Assembly (NCBI GenBank): GCA_027405735.1
Contig: JAPEHQ010000024.1
Location: 372,001-436,000 of the forward strand
DNA length: 64,000 bases
Direction of reading: 5' to 3'
Origin: Mucor racemosus
Lineage: Eukaryota > Mucoromycota > Mucoromycetes > Mucorales > Mucoraceae
Part shown: piece by piece, positions 37,046 to 46,380 of the stretch
How positions within the stretch are numbered: the stretch's first letter is position 1
How the letters are laid out: each line of letters starts with the position of its first letter
Position numbers and translations under genes: made by a program
Notes under the pieces: model-generated
What the model was told of the DNA's origin: nothing
Seen by the model: the letters and a program-made list of their open reading frames with translations, nothing else
The model's database searches: none

Positions 37046-40000
37046 ATGGAAGAATTCCAAGAATTAAAAGTTGCAGCAGACATTAAAGACGAAGATTGCT
37101 TAATCAGATATCTGTTCAAAGCGTTACCTGAAGAACTTGTAAAAGCTACCAAATTTTATCTCAATTTGAATACAGACAAACAAGAAGTCAATATCGATTT
37201 TATTATTCCAAAGGTAGTTGGAACTTATGAAGCATTATTCAAAGAAAAGTGGGATAAAGAGATATCTCGAAGTTATTTAAATCATAGAAGCAACAACAAT
37301 TATGGGAACAATAGTCATCGCCATAGTACACAAAAGAAGTTTTTTGACAAGAAAAAACATAGCAATTTCAGCGACAACTTGTCATCTAAAGGAAAATCTC
37401 AAATCAAATGCAAGTATCATCCTGGCTTAACAAATCACTCAGAAGAAGATTGCATTTTAGCTCCAGATGTAAAAAAGAGAATAGATAAAGCACAAAAGAG
37501 ATTTGGAATGTCAGTAAAGATTTGCAATAGATGTAAAGTTCCCAACTACAAATATGGACACGAATGCAAAGCAGAAGATTTAGAGAAAGTTTTCAAAAAT
37601 AAGCAAAAGAAAGCAATTGTACCAGTTGAAGTAGAAGTCAACGATGACGAGATGGATACAGATGACGAGAGTGAATCCAAGATGCATTTTGCTGCTCTTA
37701 GTATTGAAGACAAAAAAGATTGTAAGTTAGAAAATAGTGATTTTTCACAACCACCTAAACATTTAATGAATAATAATTCACTAATTTTACCAATTACTTT
37801 AGAAAGTAAAAAGTGCATTGTAAAAACATATTTCTTGTTAGATACAGGCGCATCATTTAGTAGTATTTCACCAGCTTTAGCTGTTAAATTAGAAGTTGAA
37901 GTTAATAATAAAAATAATTTTGGTATAATTAAAACTTGTCAGAAAGATAATGTAGTGAAAAGAATGGGTTGTACAGATGAGAAAATTAAACTTACTTATA
38001 ATTCAAGGGTTTGCAATGTCAACTTAGAAGTATTTGATATATTTAATGGTTTACATGTAATAATTGGAATGGATTTGATTACTCAATTTGGTATCACTAT
38101 TTCCAATTTAGCAATGGATTGGGATGACGATAATAATTATGAAATTCCATGTATTGATCCTAATCCTTATACCCCTAATAATCAACCTTTCGGTACTGAA
38201 AGTGAACGTAACCGATTATTTGCAGAAGTAAATCCTTTATTAGAAGCAAACAAACAAATTGATCCAAAGGCACATTGCACATTACCAGGAAGTACATTGC
38301 GATTACATGTACAAAAGGATCATGAACACAAGATGTATAGGGCACAATGGCCATTAGAAGAAAAGGTAAAACCTATTGTAAAAGCACAAATTACTAAGTG
38401 GTTAGAAAATGGTGTAATAGAAAGAGCACCACCAGGAAACCCATATAATTCTCCACTTTTTCCTGTGCGAAAGAAGAATGCACAAGGCGAATATAGTGGT
38501 GATAGTCGTATAGTGATGGATTGTCGTTTAATCAATGCTGCACTAGATCCAGCTAAATCTGACCGTTTTCCATTGCCATTAATCTCAGAGTTGCACAGAA
38601 AAATGTCTAAGCATTCTATATATACTGTCATTGATCTTTCTCAGTGTTTCCATTCTTTTGCCATACATTTCAGCTCAAGAAAATTCTTATCCTTTACTGA
38701 TCCAACGACAGGACTTCAATACCAATATGCCAAAGCCCCTATGGGATTAACTCCGCTCTCATCATTTGTGCAACGTCAACTTACAAATTTATTCTCCGAC
38801 ATGAATGCTGTAACTACCAACTTTATAGATGATATCACGGTACATACAGAAGCAGACATGGAAACGCATATAAAATACGTCAAAATAGTCATTGAACGTC
38901 TTACCGAAGCTAATTTAACCATTAATGCTGCTAAAACTCATTTAGCACAGAAGAGCATTAATATTTTGGGATTTTGCCTATCAGAAAAAGGTTTAGCCCT
39001 AGACCAACGAAAAGTTAGTAATATTTTAGATTGGAACCCTATCGTTGCAAATAGTAGAGAACTTGCTTCGCGATTAGGATTAATTAATTTCTTTCGTGCA
39101 CATTTACCATGTTTATCCACTTTGACTGCACCGTTAGATAGTATAAAAAATGCACCAGATATTAGCAAAGTCTGGAAAGATGAACATACTATTGCAATGA
39201 AAAAAATACAGCAGTTATTAGTCAATGCTCCTGTTTTATCAGCACCTGATATGAGACATGATATGTATTTAGTTACAGATAGTTCAGCATATGGCATCGG
39301 TGCATGTTTATATCAAGTAAAGAAGAAACGTGTTTATTATTTAGGTTTTATAGCACGAAAACTTACTAGTTGCGAAATGCGTTGGGGCAGTACCAAGCGC
39401 GAATTATTAGCAGTCGTTTATGCCTTTAAGAAATACCGACAATGGCTTTGGGGTAAAAAATTTCATTTGTTTGTAGATAACAAAGGACTTTTATATTTAC
39501 ATTCCCAAGAAAAATTAACCAGAATGATAGAAAACTTCTATGAAACTATTTTTGAATTAGACTTTGATATCACCTTTTGTGCCGGAATACACAATATTCT
39601 AGCCGATAGACTTTCTCGCATTTTTGAACATGGTACCAAAAAGCTAGAGGGGGGTGATGGTATGGCTAGAAGAGCTACAATAGTACAAAAAAGAACTAGA
39701 GATAATAACAGTTTAGATAGTAGTAATAAGAAGGTCAAATTAGTAACGGAAACCTTATTAGAAGAAAAAGAAGATATTGTTGACGTACATAGAAACATTA
39801 TTGATGATAATAAAACAGATGTTGCTACAAAAGAAACAGTTGTTACTACAGATGAAACAATTTCTAATGGGAAAGATGCAAATGATTTAGAAGCAAAGAA
39901 ATCTCCAGATACAGATTTATTTATTTATGCATCACATTTAGATATTTATGAACAACCAAAAGATGAAAGTGAGAAACAAACTTTATTAGAAAAAGCACAC

Positions 40001-41344
40001 TTACTTGGGCATTTTGGTGTTACAGCTATGGAGCAAGTGATCCATGAAGAATATCAGATGCATTGGAAAGGTTTACGCAAAGATATAGAATACTATGTCA
40101 AGAATTGTAGTAAATGTAGAGTATTCAATTTAGGTAAACACGTTTACCATCCACCTAAAAGTATTATTCCAAATGCAGTATTTGATCATATAGTTATGGA
40201 TCTAGGTACATTTGACGTTACTACCCCAAGAGGAAATAATTATATGATGGTTGTTATGGATTTGTTTTCAAGATTTATTATTTTAAGAGCTATACCAGAT
40301 AAATTAGCTACTACAATCGCAAAAGAATTAGTATCAATATGGTCGTTGTTTGGCTATAGTAAAGTCATAACCCATGATAACGGAAAAGAATTTTCCAATA
40401 AATTATTAGAAGCTATAGCACTACATGCTGGTGTAGAACAAGCAGTTTCATTACCATTTAATCCTTTAGGAAATTCTAATGCGGAATCTGCAGTAAAATC
40501 AGCTAAGGGAATCATAATTAAGATGTTAGAAGGAAGAGCTGAAAATTGGGATCTGTATTTAGATGGAACAGCATATTGTTTAAATTTACATAAATCAAGA
40601 TTGCATGGTATGATGCCATTTGTTGTAGTTTTTGCAAGATTACCCAATGAGTTAACAGATTACTCTAAAATAAAAGCAGTTCTCCCTGAGCAGGAAATAG
40701 ATGTTAAAGCATTAAAAGATAAAATCAAATTAGTTGATAAAATTTTAGTACCTGCAATTAAAGAGCAGATTGTTAAAACTAAAGAAGCAGATAATGCATA
40801 TTTTAGAAAAAGACATAAGATATTAGAAAACCCTTTTCCAATAGGATCTTCAGTTATGATAAAGAATGTAGAGAAGAATAAAAAGACTGATCCAAATTAT
40901 GAAGGACCATATAGTGTTTATGGTTATACCAAGAATGGTAGTTATATACTACAAGATAAAGCAGAAGCATTTTTATCGCGAGATATACCTACATCTCATA
41001 TTAAATTGATCAGTGAAAATGGTATTAGACCAGAAGAAAATAATCACATTTTTGAGATCCAAGCTATTCTTAATCATAGAGGAGAAGAACCAAATCATGA
41101 ATATTTAGTCAGATGGAAAGGTTATGATTCATCATATGATTCATGGGAACCTCCAGCTATGTTTGATTCTAAAGAAGTAATAGAAACATATTGGTCCAGA
41201 CGCAATGCAGGGCAATCTAATAGTAAGAGCAAAGGCAAAAAGAATGCTAAGCCAAAATCAGTAAACAAACGAAAAGTTGAATCTCGACAAGAAAGATCAA
41301 TTAGAAGAAAGGCACGCTTATTAGCTGCTACTACAAGAAAATAG
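37046..41344 (+). CDS. Chromovirus gag C-terminus and pol polyprotein
   Basis: A 1432-codon frame. Residues 1-60 continue the capsid region. Cys/His clusters near 120-175 (CKYHPGLTNHSEEDC and CNRCKVPNYKYGHEC) are nucleocapsid-like but not a standard CCHC knuckle. Protease has LLDTGAS at about 265. Reverse transcriptase spans about 430-680 with VIDLSQCFHSF and the catalytic FIDD at about 592. RNase H has TDSSAYG at about 743, then REL, VDNK and ADRLSR. Integrase has an HHCC finger near 985-1030 and a D-D-E triad (MDLGTF at about 1051, DNGKEF at about 1111, NAESAV at about 1146). A chromodomain lies near 1334-1385 (EYLVRWKGYDSSYDSWEPP), which in this branch reads histone marks and guides integration. 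No internal stop is present. The apparent Met start is set by the solo LTR insertion, so it is not the native start. Confidence 0.95.
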   Translation: MEEFQELKVAADIKDEDCLIRYLFKALPEELVKATKFYLNLNTDKQEVNIDFIIPKVVGTYEALFKEKWDKEISRSYLNHRSNNNYGNNSHRHSTQKKFFDKKKHSNFSDNLSSKGKSQIKCKYHPGLTNHSEEDCILAPDVKKRIDKAQKRFGMSVKICNRCKVPNYKYGHECKAEDLEKVFKNKQKKAIVPVEVEVNDDEMDTDDESESKMHFAALSIEDKKDCKLENSDFSQPPKHLMNNNSLILPITLESKKCIVKTYFLLDTGASFSSISPALAVKLEVEVNNKNNFGIIKTCQKDNVVKRMGCTDEKIKLTYNSRVCNVNLEVFDIFNGLHVIIGMDLITQFGITISNLAMDWDDDNNYEIPCIDPNPYTPNNQPFGTESERNRLFAEVNPLLEANKQIDPKAHCTLPGSTLRLHVQKDHEHKMYRAQWPLEEKVKPIVKAQITKWLENGVIERAPPGNPYNSPLFPVRKKNAQGEYSGDSRIVMDCRLINAALDPAKSDRFPLPLISELHRKMSKHSIYTVIDLSQCFHSFAIHFSSRKFLSFTDPTTGLQYQYAKAPMGLTPLSSFVQRQLTNLFSDMNAVTTNFIDDITVHTEADMETHIKYVKIVIERLTEANLTINAAKTHLAQKSINILGFCLSEKGLALDQRKVSNILDWNPIVANSRELASRLGLINFFRAHLPCLSTLTAPLDSIKNAPDISKVWKDEHTIAMKKIQQLLVNAPVLSAPDMRHDMYLVTDSSAYGIGACLYQVKKKRVYYLGFIARKLTSCEMRWGSTKRELLAVVYAFKKYRQWLWGKKFHLFVDNKGLLYLHSQEKLTRMIENFYETIFELDFDITFCAGIHNILADRLSRIFEHGTKKLEGGDGMARRATIVQKRTRDNNSLDSSNKKVKLVTETLLEEKEDIVDVHRNIIDDNKTDVATKETVVTTDETISNGKDANDLEAKKSPDTDLFIYASHLDIYEQPKDESEKQTLLEKAHLLGHFGVTAMEQVIHEEYQMHWKGLRKDIEYYVKNCSKCRVFNLGKHVYHPPKSIIPNAVFDHIVMDLGTFDVTTPRGNNYMMVVMDLFSRFIILRAIPDKLATTIAKELVSIWSLFGYSKVITHDNGKEFSNKLLEAIALHAGVEQAVSLPFNPLGNSNAESAVKSAKGIIIKMLEGRAENWDLYLDGTAYCLNLHKSRLHGMMPFVVVFARLPNELTDYSKIKAVLPEQEIDVKALKDKIKLVDKILVPAIKEQIVKTKEADNAYFRKRHKILENPFPIGSSVMIKNVEKNKKTDPNYEGPYSVYGYTKNGSYILQDKAEAFLSRDIPTSHIKLISENGIRPEENNHIFEIQAILNHRGEEPNHEYLVRWKGYDSSYDSWEPPAMFDSKEVIETYWSRRNAGQSNSKSKGKKNAKPKSVNKRKVESRQERSIRRKARLLAATTRK

Positions 41345-41633
41345 ATTGATAAAAAAAATTCTGCCTTTTTCCTTGCAAACTGTATTTCATTTTTCCTACA
41401 AGGTTTTTGAATGCACAGAGGTTTTTTACAGGCGAATATTTATCAAGCAAATCATTTTATACTATATTAGAGTATTATACCACGCAAATTAGCAAGTTAT
41501 CTTATATCAGAATATATTATCAACAAGACTTTTATTATTTTTTCTTTTTTTTCACGGTTTATCAACAAGACGAGACAACAAGCATATTGTAATTCATTAT
41601 TTACCACGTACTTCTTACGCTGATGAGGGGTAA

Positions 41634-41943
41634 TGATCTATCAGAATTACAACATTCGATATATAGAAGATCTCCGACAAATCTAGCAGATCTTATCTAT
41701 CCAGTAACTGGTTCCTGTCACCCAGGAACTAACAATGAAACATAACTTATAGCAATATTACCACTGAAACATAACATGTTATATTCATACACATTAATAA
41801 TAATATCTATTGTCACATCTAATGGATCCCTGTCCATTAGATCTTATCACACAATTCCAATAACTATATAAACCCATATTTAATTCATTCTAATAAACGG
41901 TACTTTTTACGTTGATTTTAATTTATAAAGTCTCGATAAATCA
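41634..41943 (+). mobile_element. 3' LTR of chromovirus (310 bp)
   Basis: Identical to the 5' LTR. It is preceded by a short purine run (GATGAGGGGTAA, 41622-41633) that fits a polypurine tract. The 289 bp between the pol stop and this LTR contain no envelope-like gene. Confidence 0.95.
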
Positions 41944-42640
41944 AACATATTTAAAATCTAAGTAATAGGAATGATGTGCAAAAAACTGTTCTATCGATTG
42001 AGCTATTGCGAAATTTTCTAGCTGCATTTTTTGTAGAGAAAACAAGATTTTTGCCCAATTTTTTTCAGATTCAGGATTTGGGACGAGGGTATGCAAGGAA
42101 AAACGGAGGCTAGAAATGAAGGTATATTTTTGTACACATTTTTGAGGATATCTCCACGAAAGATCAATATTTTTAAAAAAACTAAACTGGATCCGAGAGA
42201 GCTCAATGAACTCAATGACATGAGTGAAAAAAAAACTGCTACTCAATTTAACGAACACTTTGAAATCTATTACAAAAATGCCAAAAAAATGAAAAAAAAA
42301 AATAAAAGTGCTCGTAATTTTTGCATACTTGAATATATTATAGAGTACTTCAAAAAAAGTAAATTTCATTATTAAAAAGTGTTAGTATAGCTTAATGTTT
42401 TCTAGAGATATAAAGCCTCAAAGTTTTCAATTCTTTAGCAGTGAAATACACGTAAAAAATCTGAAACCTTAGCACTGAAAAATTAATACCAACTGCAAAA
42501 AATAGAATATTTCCGGATACTTGTTTTTGGATTAAAGTTAAACATCTCAGGTACATTGGCATATACTTTTTCTTGATATTATTTAGTGAGAAAAAAGTGG
42601 AGCAGGGTAGACAAGTCAGACCTATATTTTTAGGAAAAAA
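41944..42640 (-). repeat. Dispersed repeat R1, copy B, right part
   Basis: R1 resumes after the chromovirus and corresponds to 6640-7300. It holds a 94-codon ORF (42091-42375, plus) with LYTFLRISPRKINI that aligns along its whole length, stop included, with the minus-strand ORF 4052-4294 in copy A1. Confidence 0.8.
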
Positions 42641-42776
42641 GAAGCAGTATCATTTAATTGTTCTCTAATTTTTCGTTAGGTGTAAAATATTTTCAGGAAC
42701 AGGTATACAGCATAATGTGCTCTATATTTTTCCAGTAACTAGAAATCTGAGCTCAACTGGTTCATGAGGTAGTTAT

Positions 42777-42870
42777 GATCGTGATTCGATTTAGTGGACT
42801 CAAAAATAAGGGATATTCGATTTAATGAACACTTTTTTTTTCCACCGACGAGTCCACTAAATCACGACTG
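42777..42870. mobile_element. MITE-like short inverted-repeat element
   Basis: About 94 bp with imperfect terminal inverted repeats: CGTGATTCGATTTAGTGGACTC on the left pairs with GAGTCCACTAAATCACGACTG on the right (one 3-bp gap). TA dinucleotides flank it on both sides (42775-42776 and 42871-42872), as expected for Tc1/mariner/pogo-type target duplications. It has no coding content. Confidence 0.55.
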
Positions 42871-45800
42871 TATAACGAGACTCGTTGGATAGATTAAACC
42901 TAAGTAGATAGTATTGAATTTGTAGACGTTTTATTTGCTTAAAAGGTGGGTTTAGGGTCAAATTCATAGCAGAAACGGGGCATTCATGTTGGCTGAAACC
43001 CTCGCTCGACATGATAAGTGGACCTGTTGCCCGAAAAAATCGAATGTCCAAAAAAAAAAAAAAATGGAAAACCGATTTTCTCCACAAAAAATATAGCTAC
43101 ATCTAGGATACATCGACAAGTAAGGATTTGAATTGTAGAACTCACTTTGCTGCATTTTATTTTTTCAATTGAATCTTTAAGTAAACTATTTTGCTAAAAA
43201 AAAAATCCAATTTCAAGAGTATTTCAGATCACATTTAACGTGGAAAATGTTTTGATCAAATTCTATGACAGGAGCTGGACTTGCATTCATGTGTCCACAA
43301 CAAAATCAACAATTAAGTATAACACATATCCTGTATGTTTATCTTCATATTATCATATAGCATCACATGTAGTTAGTAGGACCTTACTACAGATGTATGT
43401 ACTGTAATAAAGCATTTTTTGTCGAAAACAAACATGAAACCACCACGTTTTGATATGATTGTGTACATTTACAATATTAGGGTTCTGAATTTTAGGAGCT
43501 ATTCCGTAGTTGAACATATTTTGTTTATTAAATAAATACAATCATAAAATTATATTGTGCAATGCTAATGTGCGGCGAAATATTTGCCGATATTGCTATT
43601 CTTGTTCCTGATGCCGATGCTCTATGCCTGCTACAGATATGTATGTAAAATAATATCTAATTATATTTTCTGTATTTCTAAAAAGCAATATTGAGTTGTT
43701 GACACATTATTACCGTAATTTATGATATCCAAAAATTTAAGGTTACTATCTATCGAGTATACAATGCTGTTTACTCTTTGTAAACGACACAATAAACAAG
43801 CGCTACAATAATTGACAGAGTGGTGTAACCGATTTTTCAGTTTGAGAGCTCTTTCAAACTTACATGGGACAATAGTCGTGGAATTCAATCATACCACGCA
43901 TTAGTAGTATTTTAGTACTAGTGCAATCCTATTTTTATCATAACTGATTGTGTATATTCAGGTTTATATTAGGCATTACGTTTTTGTATGTATTCCACAC
44001 AAATGTCAGGATTCTAAAACCTGTGGTTTATTTATATGTAATTCAACCTCAAAACATGATTAGTAATTAAATTGATTGGATCATTAGGTTAGCAGTGTCA
44101 TAATCATCAGCATTTTCTTTCGGCTAAACCGTACGGCCATGACATTAGAACTAAGTATAAACCTTATCAGCACATGACAACATGTGGGCGCTTTCTCAAT
44201 TAGACCTGCATAAAATCATCCACTCACAAGAACAGAGAACACGGCATGTGAGGTGAGACATCGTTCATGATTCAAAGAAGTGTCATTTACAAATTAGATT
44301 TTACTACAATGACAAAATGGTAGCACTTGCCCTGAATATTGCTTCAATCATACCCACACATTCAGTGTGTTATATTATATATACACGATTTATATTCCAT
44401 TTTTTCGAATGGCTTTTTCTTTACGAGATGTCCCATTATCAACTTGGATATCTATGAAATTACATTGTTTTCTATTTTCGGTAGATTTTGAATATGTATG
44501 CAATAAAATAAAGTGAATATTAAGCAAAAATGTAATTACTTTTTATTACATTAAAAATAAACTTGTCTATCAAATAAAATAAAAAAGAAAGATTATTATT
44601 ACAGCCATAAATGTGCAAATTATACTTGCAAAACTATTAAACGAGTAGTAAATGTTGTTTAGGTAACAATTTTCCGGCAAATCAATATAATAACCCTCCC
44701 CCTCCCCCATAAAATTATTATTCAGCAAACATATTTAGGAACACGGAGTTGAACTACCACATGCCAAAAAGTGTATTGTATGATTATAATAATCCAAAAT
44801 TGATGTTTATATTCGTCATGGAAATACTAGCCTAAGGCCGTTTGATGGTAAATGATGATCTAAAGTTGCGATTGCTGGTAGACGAAAGGAAAATGGGGAT
44901 ATCACATGGTCTTTAACTGGCCAATAAAGCTTTTCTACAAATTAAAATAGATTCATGAAACATATAATGGTAGCACAAAAAATAGCGAAATACCATCAAT
45001 GTTCTTGTATTTTACGCAATCCCCAGCCGTGGCTTTGTAATTCTTTTTTTTTTAATAAATATAATCTGGAACATGAGAATTTTTTGTATTGATTGAATCA
45101 TACGGAATCTCGGTTTGCGTATTTCCTGGCCGGTCAGTCTGATCTTTAATACTCGGTGCAATTAAAAGGCTTGAGATGTGATTCTTAGATCAGGGAATAC
45201 AAAAAAAAAAGTGGCTTCAGCTTGTCAATTCCAAATCATCATTGAAAAGACTTGTAGCTCCGGCGCATATTTTACCGAAATTTACCAATGTAATTATAAT
45301 TTCGCCACTTTTGGTTGCTATTTTATATGTGCTGTCAATATGACATGTCGTTTTGGTAAAATTATGATTACAAATTTTTGATTACTGCTTATCATTAACA
45401 ATGTTGGTCTTTTATATATATATATAAAGTAGAGGCTTACAAATATGTATTGCAATTAAATTTATTTATTTTTTACTTACTTTTTATTCATTTATCCACG
45501 CCATGCAATGATCGAGATTTTACATTATTAGCCCATTTTACGAGTCATCAGACTTGCCAAGTTTCAGCTTTCTTGTTTGATCTGAAGGTTTATTACCAGT
45601 GCTCATTTTTTAAAATACCCTAATTTGGGCAAAAATGTATAATTTTCTGTCAAATTTTAAAATTGTTACTACTATTCCCTGTGTTAATTCACCGCTTAAA
45701 AGAGACAAATCGTGCTTGCAATTGCTCAAAAAGGGGTTCTAAAGAGATAACAACTGGGCCTATAATGGATCCACATGGGAAAACATTTGTTAAGTTTGAT

Positions 45801-46380
45801 TTCCGGGGGGTAAAGCGATTAATCATCATCCATTACAAAAGTATATTGAAATCGGGGGCTAAAAAGCGCAGCTTCCATCTCCTGAGCTCAGTCCGCAAAA
45901 AAAAAAAAAAAAAAAAAAAAAAAGAAAAAAAAATTGATACGATATTTAATCTAAAATAAAGGATTATTCCAACTGTCTCGATTGTTTTTATGCATACACC
46001 CATACACACACATGAAAAATGAATTAAAAGCCAATTAATAATTTATTACAAAGAAAGAAAGGGTACACGCAAAAAGGAATAAGCCTAGAATGGGGTCATG
46101 GAAGGTAATAGAAATGCCACGTAAATCAGAGTAAATTTTACTCGATTAAGTAGATTTAATACGATTTTTTAAATAAATCTTTGCATCCGAATTAGGTAAC
46201 ACACGGCGTTGATTTATCCTGGATTTTTCTGACTGTAATAAATAAAATCAATATTTTTAAACAACCAATGCTTTAGATTTCTGGTTTTTCTTTTTCTCAT
46301 TCTCTTTTTTTCATTTTCAACTTTATTTGCTCCTAAATTTACATCGATTCCTTTCATTTACATATAAAAATAAAAACATA
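42871..46380. other. Gene-free stretch between R1 copy B and the Zn2Cys6 regulator
   Basis: No gene is supported over 3.5 kb. Short ORFs (42857-43087, 43353-43541 and 43661-43888 minus; 45178-45381 plus) lack motifs. A patch at about 45660-45900 is more GC-rich and ends in a long A-run (see separate entry). The last 120 bp are the pyrimidine-rich upstream region of the next gene. No RNA gene was recognised. Confidence 0.45.
45660..45937 (+). repeat. GC-richer segment ending in a long poly(A), possible retroposed tail
   Basis: The segment has an open frame (45663-45959) and better base balance than its surroundings. It ends GTCCGC followed by about 25 A, one G and nine more A. This looks like the 3' end of a reverse-transcribed RNA (LINE-like or a retrocopy). 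The frame, with GPIMDPHGKTFVKFDF, was not matched to a family. A simple A-run next to ordinary DNA is the alternative. Confidence 0.35.

Larger units (their letters stand above)
35267..41943 (+). mobile_element. Ty3/Gypsy chromovirus, complete with identical LTRs
   Basis: This is a 6.68 kb element: LTR, gag, pol, LTR. The flanks carry a perfect 5 bp target duplication, AACAT (35262-35266 and 41944-41948). The LTRs are identical, so insertion was recent. The order protease, reverse transcriptase, RNase H, integrase, chromodomain defines the chromovirus branch of Ty3/Gypsy. A foreign solo LTR (36379-37036) interrupts the coding region. It sits inside repeat R1 (copy B). No tRNA-like TGG follows the 5' LTR. 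Confidence 0.95.

Noticed and set aside
41407..41592. Possible envelope-like ORF after pol
   Set aside because: Only 61 codons, no signal peptide or transmembrane pattern of an envelope; it is the 3' untranslated part of the chromovirus.
41941..42369. 142-codon minus-strand ORF in R1 copy B
   Set aside because: It begins in the chromovirus LTR junction and has no counterpart of the same length in the other R1 copies. The plus-strand frame is better conserved.
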